From: Mesostigma viride
Taxonomy: Eukaryota; Streptophyta; Mesostigmatophyceae; Mesostigmatales; Mesostigmataceae
DNA length: 57,500 nt
NCBI GenBank assembly: GCA_009746045.1
Contig: RPFO01000134.1
Location: forward strand, 1 to 57,500
Direction: 5' to 3'
This document shows, one piece after another, positions 21,901 through 31,713 of this stretch. Position 1 is the first letter of the stretch; every line of letters starts with the position of its first letter. The position numbers and the translations under genes were made by a program. The notes beneath the pieces were generated by a model. The model did not search any database. It saw only the letters and a program-made list of their open reading frames with translations, and was not told the origin of the DNA.

Positions 21901-22421
21901 GTGTGTGTGTGTGTCCGCATGCCTCCGGTGAGCACTAACGTGGGGGCTTGGGCATAAGTTTGATTTGTAAGGTGCTGCAAAACTCTTTATGGGTGGAACT
22001 TGAGTTTTTAAAGGTGCTGCAAAAGTCTTTCTTGTTGGTGATTCGTGGAGCTTTTGTCTGTAATTGATCGTTGGTGCAGTACTCCCGGTTGTAAGAAAAT
22101 TGACCAGTGTGCTAATCCTGGTTTCAAATAAGGATCAAGACACCCCTCCTTTCCCCCGCTCGCCTTGTGCCCCTCCCTTTCCTGTCCCCGTCCCCCCCAC
22201 ACACACACATCAGGACTCTGCGCGTTTGGGATCTGGACGCAGCAGGCGCCTCCACCGCCACAGGGGCCACCACCGCGACGGGGGCCGCGTTGGGTGCCGT
22301 TGAGAACGCACACCCACAGTTTGTCGGGTGCATCGCCGGGTCATTTGGCCGGCGGGGCGGCGTGCTGGCCACAGGGGGGGAGGACAACACGGTCAAGGTG
22401 TGGGTGCTGACGCCCCTGTGA
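12162..22421 (+). CDS. LIS1: LIS1 / PAFAH1B1 / NudF homologue (LisH, coiled coil, seven WD40 repeats)
   Basis: Exons 12162-12351, 12854-13049, 13837-13977, 14619-14710, 15816-15904, 18271-18367, 18939-19163, 19319-19627, 21193-21266 and 22214-22421 join without a frame conflict into about 540 residues (animal LIS1 is about 410). LIS1 binds the dynein motor and helps initiate minus-end transport and nuclear or ciliary positioning. Seen: a LisH helix pair ([17 protein letters not shown]), the hallmark [12 protein letters not shown], a [11 protein letters not shown] coiled coil, then seven WD40 blades with GH and WD/W marks, ending DNTVKVW. Blade 5 holds about 100 extra low-complexity residues around exons 7-8. 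HRAM upstream of Met 12172 matches the family, so a short 5' exon with the real start probably lies upstream and was not found; otherwise Met 12172 starts the protein. The first intron would be GC-AG. A TGTAA follows 21 bases after the stop. Confidence 0.92.
12854..13049 (+). CDS. LIS1: LIS1 exon: coiled coil and start of WD40 blade 1
   Basis: Begins after CGCCAG with [11 protein letters not shown] (coiled coil), runs through a basic linker and ends in blade 1 ([15 protein letters not shown]) at a GTGAGG donor, phase 1. A near copy of the acceptor and first codons (CAGGTGGTGGAGCTGGAGG) at 12796-12814 soon meets a stop and is a decoy. Confidence 0.88.
13155..13735 (+). repeat. 26/35-bp tandem repeat in a LIS1 intron
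   Basis: About twenty units related to GCAACGCTAGCAGTCCTTAT with alternating CAGTCCTTATGATAGA and CATCATTATGATAGA forms; longer units insert CCAGTAAA. It sits in the intron after the exon ending at 13049. Confidence 0.9.
13739..13796 (+). repeat. GAT and AAT trinucleotide runs
   Basis: A short (GAT)n followed by (AAT)n directly after the 26-bp array, still in the intron about 40 bases before the next exon. Confidence 0.85.
13837..13977 (+). CDS. LIS1: LIS1 exon: end of blade 1, start of blade 2
   Basis: After GTGCAG; encodes [19 protein letters not shown] and [13 protein letters not shown]. Phase 1 in and phase 1 out, donor GTGAGC. Confidence 0.92.
14619..14710 (+). CDS. LIS1: LIS1 exon: end of blade 2, start of blade 3
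   Basis: After TACCAG; encodes [13 protein letters not shown] and LQGHSEA. Donor GTGGGT, phase 0 out. Confidence 0.9.
14935..15055 (+). repeat. About 28-bp CTGCACAAGAAAACAAA repeat in a LIS1 intron
   Basis: Four to five diverged tandem units with the core TCTGCACAAGAAAACAAA in the intron after 14710. Confidence 0.8.
15816..15904 (+). CDS. LIS1: LIS1 exon: blade 3
   Basis: After GCGCCAG; encodes [20 protein letters not shown] and VRLWDAETG. Donor GTGAGG, phase 2 out. Confidence 0.92.
16380..18180 (+). repeat. 48-bp minisatellite in a LIS1 intron, about 38 units
   Basis: Units of 47-48 bp containing GGTGGTCCTCGAATGGAATA, CAGGATCC and TGCCCTCTTTGTTTGAGGG. One-base length variants (CCGGCCTC versus CCTGCCCTC) and an 8-bp deletion at about 17824 shift the frame, so all three antisense frames are open for more than 600 codons. 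A BamHI-type GGATCC lies in nearly every unit. Confidence 0.95.
18271..18367 (+). CDS. LIS1: LIS1 exon: blade 4
   Basis: After TTCCCCCCAG; encodes [20 protein letters not shown] and ATGGSDK. Donor GTGCGT, phase 0 out. Confidence 0.92.
18400..18610 (+). repeat. Tandem GTTGATATTTGAC repeat in a LIS1 intron
   Basis: About six diverged units, some 36 bp each, with the core CTATCTGTTGATATTTGAC and CTTGTGCTGGTGCGG. Confidence 0.8.
18724..18937 (+). repeat. CCCCCCA, poly-C and CA arrays abutting an exon
   Basis: (CCCCCCA)n at 18727-18775, CA runs, a run of C at about 18861-18882, and then about 50 bp of (CA)n running straight into the CCAG acceptor at 18935-18938. Confidence 0.9.
18939..19163 (+). 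CDS. LIS1: LIS1 exon: end of blade 4, start of blade 5, insert
   Basis: Encodes [10 protein letters not shown] and [19 protein letters not shown], then a Pro/Ala/Thr-rich insert absent from animal LIS1. Donor GTACGT, phase 0. Confidence 0.85.
19319..19627 (+). CDS. LIS1: LIS1 exon: insert and end of blade 5
   Basis: Acceptor GGCGGCAG is chosen because it keeps phase 0; the nearby CCGCCAG at about 19342 would enter the wrong frame. Encodes a Ser/Ala-rich insert, then [19 protein letters not shown]. Donor GTGAGT. Confidence 0.82.
19895..20065 (+). repeat. About 20-bp GCAAGCGTCATGGCTAGGG repeat in a LIS1 intron
   Basis: Eight or so diverged units with the core GCAAGCGT(C/G)(A/G)TGCCTAGGG in the intron after 19627. 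Confidence 0.8.
20580..21185 (+). repeat. (CCCA)n then (CACCTTCACC)n array abutting an exon
   Basis: About 230 bp of CCCA interrupted twice by ACGCGCGCCACTTA, then about 37 units of a 10-bp repeat CCCACCTT(C/T)A, ending eight bases before the exon at 21193. Pyrimidine- and A-rich on the sense strand, G-rich on the other. Confidence 0.93.
21193..21266 (+). CDS. LIS1: LIS1 exon: start of blade 6
   Basis: After GCAAGCAG; encodes [20 protein letters not shown] and ends in SVSDDR split by the intron (phase 2). LIS1 proteins have GHDNWVRGV at this site. Confidence 0.93.
21589..21920 (+). repeat. (GTGTGC)n alternating purine-pyrimidine array
   Basis: More than 300 bp of GT/GC alternation, mostly a strict GTGTGC hexamer, in the last LIS1 intron. 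Such sequence can adopt Z-form in principle. Confidence 0.92.
22214..22421 (+). CDS. LIS1: LIS1 terminal exon: end of blade 6, blade 7 and stop
   Basis: After ACACATCAG; encodes [11 protein letters not shown], a Thr/Ala/Gly insert, [11 protein letters not shown] and [15 protein letters not shown], then TGA at 22419-22421. Confidence 0.93.
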
Positions 22422-22441
22422 GCATGGGAGGCTTAAGACCT

Positions 22442-22446
22442 TGTAA
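22442..22446 (+). terminator. TGTAA polyadenylation signal of LIS1
   Basis: TGTAA 21 bases after the stop codon, the distance and motif expected for a chlorophyte 3' end, although the implied 3' UTR is very short. Confidence 0.45.
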
Positions 22447-22527
22447 GCTAGCGCAAATCGCCACCGGTGGCGGTGTGGGTCCAGCATGGTAAGGCGGCTG
22501 TTGGGGGGGTGGTCCCTGCCTCCTTGC

Positions 22528-22640
22528 TGCGCATCCATCAGGGATCAAAGGTACCTACTCTAAAGTTGGTACCCCCTGACACCCGCAAGTTGGTACCCCG
22601 TGACTCTCCCAACGGAGGCGCCAGAATAAATGAATGAATG
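22528..22640 (+). repeat. Dispersed retroposon 3' tail (copy A)
   Basis: Contains GGTACCTACTCTAAAGTTGG, a second GGTACCCCGTGACTCTCCCA and ends in (TGAA)n. The same sequence recurs at 48165-48262. A short tetranucleotide tail after a conserved 3' end suggests a truncated non-LTR retroelement. Confidence 0.65.
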
Positions 22641-22710
22641 CCGGGTGATGGTCGTAGGGCTCATGGTCACAAAGGTCGATTGCAGGCCCCCATGACTGGT
22701 GGACATGACG

Positions 22711-24584
22711 CAGTGTTTTTGCTAAGGGGTGGGGGGGTTCCGGTAATTCCGGTAAGGGTCCCGGCCGAGGCCGGGGGGGGGTCTGGGGGGGGCGGAGCCC
22801 CCCCGGATGGTGGCGATTTTTTTATTTTTTTAACAAAATCCCAATAGGGTTTCTTATACAGTTATATAATTTATCCTAAACTCTGAAGCCTTGCCATAGG
22901 CCCCTAGTGGGCTGCTTGTGCCCTGATTCTCATACCGGGGTATACGCAGCCGGCAGCCCTACTAAGACACGCGACGATGATAACTTAGCATGCATACAAG
23001 CATGTGCACATGGTAACAATAGGAGGCTACAAAACATAGTACGCATTGCCGGTAGGCAGTGTATAGCTCTCACATTGGCTCACCAATACATGGCGCGGCC
23101 TGACTAAGTAAGTTATTAAACATGATGCCGCCTGTTTGCATGCACCCTACACCCATAGGCCATTGGAAGTTGGAAAAGCTACCTCAGGAGACCCGGGTTC
23201 CTCTTTAAAAACGAGGACCAGGTTCTTCGTCACCGCTAGGTAGTGCCATCTTGGCTTTCTTTGTATGTTGGTTCCCAGTTTTACCGCCGGGCCGGCGCAG
23301 CTTCCTGTCCGTCCATTTCACATGCGCTCGCTTCTAACGTCCCCTTCTAACTCGATGCCTGCCTGCGCCTGGTCTGTAACGACCGTGCCCAAAGCCCGCC
23401 GACCGCTTGCACTGCCGGCCAAGGTTAAAATGCCACCGCCTCGTGAGAAATGGTCTTTGAATTTGTAGCCCAGGGGAATCGGGGGCTCTTTCTTCTTTGT
23501 CATGATTCGCTTCTCTAGCGCACTATCGAATAATGCAGCATTAGAAAACACGCAAAACAAAGTCAGCTGGCTCGACTGCCGTGAACTTCATCAACGCTTT
23601 GCGGCTCAGCACCTTCACATCGTGTTGCGTACCTACTGCAGGTCTGCAGTCTGCAGCGCATTTGTTACCCGCTCTACCAGTCTAGTCTACGCATTTGACA
23701 GACTGGACTTGCCGGCTGCCCAGTGCTGACCCATTCGTTGTAGGGTCAGAGCTGCACCGCCCCACGCCTTTTGTTACTTGGGTACGGAACGTCGATTTAC
23801 TCACAAGTTGAAGTTGAAACTGTAGCCCATCCTCAACAGTTACTGTTACTGTAGTACGTCCAACAACAGTCTACAAATCTCTGCTGCCCATTGCGTGGCA
23901 ACAACAACAGCAACAACATTTGTGCTGGTCAAGCTCACACCGGTATTTTAAGTGGGCAACATGAACGCCAGCTGATGAAGTCGCGAGCAAGCAATGTTGA
24001 TGTTTGTGCAAAATCGCCTAGCCTTGACGAGCCGTTGCCCATGATTATTTTTTAAATACTGCATCTGAGGGTCAGGCACTACTATTTTATGTTAATCAGT
24101 AAGGTATGTTCTAGCTGCGATCGGACCATCGCGAGATTTCATTCCCTTGCACCCTGGTTTTTGTCGGGCATTCAGCAGGGCTCTGCTGTGTCGGCGTTTA
24201 CATTTCGTGGAGGTGTTAGCATGGCAGCAACGTGCAAACTTTTTGTAAATGCCGGGAAGAGTCAACCTTTACTAATAGAAATTGATATTGTGTTATAGTC
24301 GGTATATAAGTACCGGTTCTGTCTGACGGGGAAACCGGGGAACCCCGGCCGGCATTTAAAGCTTCCAGGTCGACCAGGGCAGCCCGGACAAGTCACAATG
24401 GCTTATACCGGTCGAACGGGGGGGGTTTCCTGCTTGGCATATAGCATACCGGTCGGCCGCGGGTGGGGGTTCCTGCTTGGCATATATAGCATACCGGTCG
24501 GCCGGGGGGGGCTTACCGGTCGGCCGGGGGGGCACCGGTAATTACCGGAGAATTACCGGTTCCGGTCCGTTAGCAAAAACACTG
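22711..24584. mobile_element. Non-autonomous hAT-like DNA element with perfect TIRs
   Basis: The ends are exact 15-bp inverted repeats: CAGTGTTTTTGCTAA at 22711 and its complement at 24570-24584, followed inward by GGTTCCGGTAATTCCGGTAA-like sequence on both sides. CAGTG ends are typical of hAT superfamily elements. Subterminal regions are rich in ACCGGT and CCGGCCG motifs, mostly near the right end (24310-24560). The 1,874-bp body has no recognisable transposase, so it would depend on a partner. The 8-bp flanks (ACATGACG and TGGCATAC) do not match, so no target duplication survives. Confidence 0.72.
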
Positions 24585-24606
24585 TGGCATACATTCTAAG
24601 CAATGC

Positions 24607-26195
24607 TTAGAATACCATGATGGCTGCCATGGCGGCAGTGACTACCAATGGATACAAGCTAGGGCTATTATACAAGCTAGTCAGTCTAGCCCGCAGGGGG
24701 CGACCACATGCATCTTGTGGTTGATCATCAAGTCCCCGCCCCTCCAGTACACCTTGGGCTTCTGGGGGTCCTGCTTGTTGCGGAGGTACTGATTCCGGCC
24801 ATAGGTCGCGTCGCTGCTGCCGGCTGCTGAGCCGGGGGTCAGGTCGTCGTCCAGCGTCCAGGTGAGGTTGTGCAACCTCTTGCGATGAGAAAGGAGCCGC
24901 TGCTTGTCCTCGGGGCCGATGGGAAGGTGAGCAGGACTGGTGGGAGATCGAGCCGCCTTGTCCTGGGAGACTGTGGGGAAGGCGGTGGCACCCACGCAGT
25001 TCTACCTCACCGACCAGGCCCATGAGGGTAAGGAGCTGTTCCTTGAGCTCGTCGGCAAGGGTGGTTGCCGTCTCACCTGGCTTCAGGCAAGGAGTGCCTG
25101 CCGTCTCACCTGACTGGGGGAAACTAGCTAGCGACGCAGCACCACTCGGCATTCCGCGCGGCGCGGCGAGCGCGGTCGGTGGCCTCCCGTAACTTCAGTG
25201 TTCGGCGCCTGGCGAAGGTCTTCAAGCTCCTGGAGTTTCGTAGTGATGGCGTCAGTGGTTGAGGCGCCACTTGAATGAGGCGGTCGCTGTCCGCAGCAGG
25301 TCCGCATTATTAGGAGAGCGGCGGGAGGTCGCTAGCATCCTACCGGGGAGGCTAGTGCCGGGGATGAGATGGTGGCCCGCGTCTGCTCCGCTATCTTTGG
25401 GACGGTCCTGTGTGGCCAGGGCCTCGGTGTGGAGTCACGGTGATCGCGGATGGCTTCAAGCGTCTTCATGAGCACGCCGCACTTGCCCTCCACCTGGTTG
25501 AGGCGAGAGACAAGTGCAGCGTGCGTGTCGGATGCCTGCGCCGCGGTGTGCAGTGCCGTGAACTGAGGTTGGAGCTTGTGGATGACGTTGGTTTCCACAT
25601 TGGAGACCCGGGCCTCCACAGTCCACCGTGTTGTTGAGCGTCGTGTTCAGCGACTCAGGTCAGCTTCTCGGCCAACGGCCAGGTCACAGTGCTCCTCCAG
25701 CGCTGCTCGGATGTCATCCTTGCAGAGGGAGGGAGCCGATGTGGCTTCCGGCTAGGCGCAGGCCGGGCTGGGGTGCCGGGGGGCGGGAGCTGAGCGATGA
25801 GGGCTGCTTCGTTGAGCTGGATCGAAGTAGCTGCACAGGATTGCGAGGCGTAGCCGGGTGTGCACGTCGTTGTGGATGCCGGGCCTGCACCGTGCCTGAG
25901 GAGCTTGCGTTCCTGAGCAAAGAACTTGACTATTTTGGCGCATTCTTCCTTCGTCAGGGCCAGCCAGTCGCTGAAAGAAAAGAAGTCGTGACTTGGGAGG
26001 AAGTGGCTCCATTTGCGATGAGGGTTTCTTGGGCTCTGGTGAGGCGCTTGGCGATGGGTTAATTGCTAACGGTGGGTTTGCGAGCCCAGTCGACTGGGCA
26101 AGGACGATGGCGAGTGGGTTGAATTGGGCTGGGAGCCGGAAAGCTCCTTTTCCAAACCTCGTTTTGCTTTTGGAGTCGTCATAGCTGCTTGTCAC
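24607..26195 (-). pseudogene. LINE ORF1-like remnant
   Basis: Reading the minus strand with frame shifts gives a Ser/Pro-rich start (MTSSYDDSKSKTRFGKG), a segment DWLALTKEECAKIVKFFAQE, a coiled-coil stretch (VSNVETNVIHKLQPQF) and a C-terminal piece ending VYWRGGDLMINHK. The same kind of end (KPVYWRGAVIHVDHK) is encoded at about 44024-44070. This order fits a structural ORF1 protein of non-LTR retrotransposons. It is broken and begins 22 bases beyond the right end of the hAT-like element. Confidence 0.5.
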
Positions 26196-26626
26196 GTGCG
26201 TAGCTTTTTCGATACTGCGTGTCAGCCGTAACCGATTCCACTAGCGAGTGCGTCTTAGAAAGGCACGCATCGAATGCAAGTGGTCTGACCGACTTTGGGG
26301 CTCAGACGCAAAAGATCTGAACTCCGCCGTCAGCCATCGTTCAGTCAGTCATTACGTTGTCAACCGATCTTACATTGTCGTCGAAGAAAGCAACAAACGT
26401 GAAAACGCTAGCTGCCCAAATCTGAGATTCCGCGGAACACAGAAAGTAAGAAAGCCTAGAAGCTACCAGCAAGGATCGAATCGAACATAGGACCTTCGGC
26501 ATGATTTTGCGGCTTTGTGAGTCTCCTGATCCGAAGGCATCTCACCATATGCAGCTGAGAAACATATGGTATAAATCAGCGTACAAATCCTCATTGCTAA
26601 TGTGCAAACCAAAGGGAACATGAAGC

Positions 26627-27253
26627 TTATGTGCCTTGCGCTGCATGATTCTCGGTGACGGTGCCATCGAGTCGTTTCTCCAGCTCCTGCGTAACCATAC
26701 ACGTCTCGGCGCTGTAGCCATCAGGATCGTCAGAATTACGACCAGCTTGAAACCAAGTCAGCTTGAACAGGTTGCGCTTGACAAGCCAGCCGGGCAGGGC
26801 GGGGTTGCTCCACCAGCAACAGTGCTCGAGTGGAGCTGCCCCAACGCCATGCCGATCCGGGTGGTCATGCATGTAGTCCTCGCAGTCGGGAAGCCAACTG
26901 CCGAGCAGCTTGAAGCGGCCTGAACTAGGGAAGTTTACCTTGGTGTCAGTCTAAGAGGCGGAGCTCAGGCAGGGGGCCAGCCAGCTCCGAGGGCCATCCA
27001 TGGCCTCCGTTTTGGGGCTGATTTCTATACTGACAGCACAGGCCTCGATCGGGCGCCAGGCAGTCCAGCCAGAGTTGGGCAGACTCCGGCTGCTCGATGA
27101 GCGTGATGTCGTCGGCATAGATGAGGTTAGCGAGCAAATTCTGCTGGTTTGTCGGCCCCCCTTCGCCGGTCTCATTTGAAGTGACAGGACACAGCCCTGC
27201 CAGACGCCGGTCTGCAGTGGAGATGGCGGGGTAATGCCGTGTTGAGTGCGCAC
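26627..27253 (-). pseudogene. LINE reverse transcriptase remnant
   Basis: The minus strand shows TGVWQGCVLS (usual GVRQGCxLSP), then in another frame ANLIYADDITLIEQPES, which holds the catalytic YADD box, then YSAETCMVTQELEKRLDGT, matching the LINE C-terminal 'YGAExWTLTxxLExxLNG' region. Frames change at least twice and the endonuclease is absent. On this strand it precedes the ORF1-like remnant, so the two are separate insertions. Confidence 0.8.
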
Positions 27254-30200
27254 CGAGTTAGTCGACCCCTCATGCAGGTGCGGATTGTTACGTCCCCGCC
27301 CTAACCTGAGCTACGTAGCGAAAGATCAACCGTGCCGGTATTAGGAAGATTCAAGGTGGCCTAATGCAGATTGCGCTTCACGACGTGAGTCGTGAGATAT
27401 CTGGCACCGCGACTTGATACCAAGCTACACATCACCTAAAATCGGTCCGTCCGGTTACATGAGATCCTGGGAATTTTGGCGCGAACGCGTCGCGTTGAGG
27501 ACGACGGGACCAGAAAAATTCCACCTCGCATGGCTGTCGACCCTATGTCCGCCGGAATATCAGTCAAAAGTCAATTATGCATGTTAAGTCGCTGCGATGG
27601 ATGCAAACGACGCGTAGACTCTCCTGCTTTGCGATGATGCATGGTAGATATTATTCGCGTATGTTCATGCGTCAAAATAATTCGCAAACTGAGACGCTGA
27701 TTTTTTGTGTCGGCCAGATCTGGAATTGGCAGCGAAAATGCATGTTTATTAATTGTGGGGGAAACTTTTTTGTTGGAAGCTCACAATTCCCAAAAGGTGG
27801 AATCCGAATGGGCTTCAAGTCTACTTTCACGAGCGCTAATCAGTTTTTCGAGAAACGAATCACATTTTCCAGGCTGTCGCATTACCTGCCGGCAGGTCAG
27901 ATTTTGCTGTTTTCAGTGACGTTTACGACCGTCCTTGCTTGATGCGTTTCTTCCTTTTTTTCGGCTCACGGCATGGCGGGGCTTGTTCCAACATGCCTGC
28001 GGAGGTGTAAGCTGTGTAGCCATGATTTAAAAGTCACATATTGCTCTCGCGCCACCATCTGTTACTGCTCGACACTGCAAGAAACACTGGTTGCCTGCTC
28101 GCAACGCAAGCACAAGCACGACAACGGTGCCCTAATCCACATCCAGGCGTGTATTTCCGAGAAAAACTTCAGGCTTTTGTCGCGGCATACCTTCGGTGTT
28201 CCAAGCCGTTCACCGCTCCCCGAAATAGTCTTATGACTCGCTTTTATAGCATTGTGGGTTCGCGTCCGCCATCTCCGCCGGGTGCTGACACGAGATGTTC
28301 GCGCTGAACCTGGACTGCAAGGTCGCCCGCTACCGGTTAGCTGTACGTATTTAGCAAGCTCTGGATGATATTGTCATGGTTTTGGTGCAGGAAGGTGCTG
28401 TGGGGGGGTCTATCTCACCTCTTTACCTAGCTTTCCTCCTCCTAGCTTGACAGCTAAGTTTGCATCAGGAAGTCATGCTTGTTGACAAAGCTCGATGGAT
28501 ATAAACCTTGGGATGTGCTGTGAAGGTGTTAGCATGCTTGCTTGAAGAATTGAATGCGTATTTGTGCAAGCCATGGACATTTTTTATTAAGGGCAGTAGG
28601 TAGCAGCCACGTTCTTATTCAATTGTGTCAGGACGTCTATGTTGCCTTTACTGCACTCTGTCCTAGAGGAGTTTGATGCCACTGTAGATGACTATGACCA
28701 GTGGGGTGGTGAGGATGGGCCGGTGTGCTGGGGTGAGCCTGAAGGGCACCTTGGATCACGTGACCCTTAGGCAATCATGCCAGGCTGTGCAGTTTATGGC
28801 TTGTGATGTATGGATGCAGCGGGTGAGGCAGGTTGTCGTTGCCGTGGCCTGTGTTAGTGAACTCTATCATCTTTTAACTTACCCAAAGCCCCCCTAGACC
28901 TAAACTGCCTCGCCTTCTTTGAGGGGTTGCCTTCTTTGAGGAGTGCCATGTCTTGAAAGGTTTGTTGGGGCCCTGGCATTTCAGAGTAGGTTGAGGTGGA
29001 GAGGGGTGGCACACTGCTAGGTGATGGCAGGGCCATCCATGTGATGCACCTTACGTTGGGATGGGGACCATGCATTTGTTCTTGTTGCTAGCATGGGCAG
29101 GGTGAGCGGCTGGGAGTAAGGTGTAAGTGCTACTTGCGCCACTGTCCGAAAGGGGAGCTCCATGCGGTGGGCAAACAGCGTTGCAAGCGTACACTTAACA
29201 CAAATGTGGTCTGATGCACTCAGCTGACCTGCCATTTCTCTTGATGCACCAAACCACACTAAAGGCTTGATATAGCCGGTAGGAAATGCATGTGCATGCA
29301 GTGTCAAAAGCAGAGAGGGACATTGTTAGCACATGAGTGTGATTGTAAACCGATGAGTGTGAGCCTCCCCGTGCCATCCCATGCATTTTACACCTATTTT
29401 TGGCAATCCCCCATCATGCCGCAGTTATGCACCGCCTATGCAAGGGGGATGAATAGACAGTTATAGGTGTGTTGAGGGATGAGATAAGGGTAAACATGAG
29501 GAGCCATGCAGGCTAAAACGGAAGGGCGATGTCAACAGTGTGTTTGCCCAGATTTTGATGTCAGGAGGGGCTGAAAGATCAGTGGCCACGATAAACCTAG
29601 GTGGATTACATGAGAGATGACACGACCATGAGAGGGTGGTAGATGAGTTCAACTGAGAAGAGCTAGCATTACATGCACAGATTCTTAATGACCTATGGAC
29701 TGTCCAAGGGTTGGAGTTCAGTGCACGTTCCAAAGACTATGATGAGCATGACGATGATGGCAAGGGGGCGGGGGGGCGCAATTAGGACAGGCACTGATGC
29801 AGAATTATGTTGTACAGCAGCTAGGTGCTGAGCTCAATTGAATAGCAGCCCAAGCCACTGCTGTCCTTGATTGCGCTTTGTATTTCCATGTAGCAGAGAG
29901 GCACCTGGCAGATATATATTTGGATTAGCTGCTATAAGACACGCACAGCAGGGGTGCCCAGCAGAGTGGGCCAAGTACTGCAAAGGAGATTGTGTGTGCT
30001 GCCGAGCGGGGCCCGTTTAGAAAAGAGACTGGTCAGCCGACAGGCACGACTGGTCAGCCAAGCTCCCCTTCTTGAGGCTTGTAGGCACTATGGTGCTTGT
30101 TCCGAATGCCAGCATCTACTGTGATTGATGGTGATTTTGTCCCTTGATGATCGCTTTTTTAGTCTGTGTTGGCTAATGTATCCAGCCCCAGTGGCATGTA

Positions 30201-31109
30201 TATGAATCCCATGACAGCCATGACGATAATTGAGTGAAGAATGCAAAGTTTTCCAAGACAATGGCGCAGAATATGGAGTATTTTTGCAAAAATCGCTCTA
30301 TTTCTGCTTGCATCCGTCACTTTTAGTGGGCCGGCAGTGGTCCTAATATGTCCAACTTGTGTTCTAGTGTAAATTCAAGTATTGTGCTATTAATGTGACG
30401 AATTCTGGCATGATTGGGCCGCATATGTGCTGGCAGGGGCTTCATAAGTTTGAAAATAATGCACTAAAACGGTGTTTTGGCTCATGTATGCCAGAATTAT
30501 AGCACATAGTTTGGTCCTACATTGCATACTTAAGGGTGGTTTTTGTATTTGGATATAAATTAATAAGCATGACCATTTCCAGCTGAATTGGACTACATTT
30601 ACTACTTGTGTGTGGCTGCTATGCCTCCTTATGCCTGGAAAACATCGTTTTTTGCACTTTTCCACGTCACGGTTTGATGCTAAAAATAGGTCAGTTGGCC
30701 CCCCAATTTATGTGATGTGAACAGGGTCCTAGGGGGACCTTAAGTCCAGAAAGGCACCCCGATCTGACTATATGTGTGGGAGATATGACCCCATGTAACA
30801 AAAAAGGCCGTTTTTAGGTGATGTGTAGTTAATTACACACTTTAATGGCAAGCAGGACCAATTACAAATGGATAGTTGCCCCAGGTTTAATGTGAAGGCT
30901 TCGTCGCACTTAACATTCATCAAACCAAGAGGACGAGACTCTCGTACGTCCTCGCACCAATTTCACCTAGGCCTGCCAAACTGGCAAGGGGCGGCGCCGA
31001 TACAGCGCCAACCTTCCAGAGAATTCCAAAGCATGCATTCCACACAGGATCCTCGAGTCGACATCGACCCCCAAATACAGAATCCACGCATATGAGTACA
31101 GGCAAGATC
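27254..31109. other. No intact gene recognised; probable decayed mobile-element DNA
   Basis: Mixed AT-rich and GC-rich blocks with only short open frames. The part at 30200-30860 is AT-rich with no motifs recognised. A small acidic open frame at 28639-28770 is listed separately. I saw no transposon ends, tRNA genes or conserved exons. Confidence 0.5.
28639..28770 (+). CDS. Small acidic open frame of unknown nature
   Basis: Codes for 43 residues (MLPLLHSVLEEFDATVDDYD and a Trp/Gly/Glu-rich end GVEDGP-like region). The dense acidic and aromatic content looks less random than its surroundings, but no family was recognised. It may be a transposase fragment or chance. Confidence 0.2.
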   Translation: MLPLLHSVLEEFDATVDDYDQWGGEDGPVCWGEPEGHLGSRDP

Positions 31110-31713
31110 TCAACCAGCGCGGCGCGACTGCACCCGCCCCTGTAGGGTCGCATACATCAACCTAGGACCAAAATAACTAGTCCGAATCACGCAAACTATC
31201 ATAGTTCCAACCAGATTAAAACGATAAGCCAAACAACCTAATTTATTCCATTGTTGCGCCCATTCCGAGGGGACTCGGGCCGCAACACGGATGACAGCAA
31301 TCAGGGGGGTGGTACGTATGCCAGCGCGAGCAAGGACAGCTAGCCCATAGAGCGGCCCAGCGGACAGAATCAAATGCCTTGATGAAGTCGACGAAGATGA
31401 GGATGGCGGGAAGATGACTAGGCTGCAGGAGCGCGATCTCCTCGATCGATTGACGGCGCGCGACGAAGATGTTCATGACGGTGTAGCGCCCAGGCCGGAA
31501 GCCAATTTTGGGTCTCCCCAAGGTGACGGTCGAGAGGAGCGAAGGCGGTAGAGGATCATGCGCATAAACAGCGGCGCTCTTGATGCACACGTGTCGGTAG
31601 TTCGCAGGGTCGTCAGGAGATCGAACCTTAATTTGTTTCTGCCTCCATTTTACAGACAAAGCAGGGGGCTCCCCGGGCGTAAACCCATCCCGGCCATCTA
31701 GGGTACACAGCAC
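31110..31713 (-). pseudogene. LINE reverse transcriptase N-terminal remnant
   Basis: The minus strand reads PDDPANYRHVCIKSAAVY, then KIGFRPGRYTVMNIFVARRQ and AILIFVDFIKAFDSVRW. These match LINE reverse transcriptase blocks 1-3 (NYRPI-like, GFRPGRST-like, and the FxDFxKAFDSVxW catalytic A box with its Asp). The remainder (AVIRVAAR and later) is shifted and soon lost. No YADD box follows, so the copy is truncated. Confidence 0.8.

Noticed and set aside
20529-21980. Thr/His/Pro-rich and Cys/Val-rich frames in several registers
   Set aside because: Translations of CCCA, CCCACCTTCA and GTGTGC repeats inside LIS1 introns.
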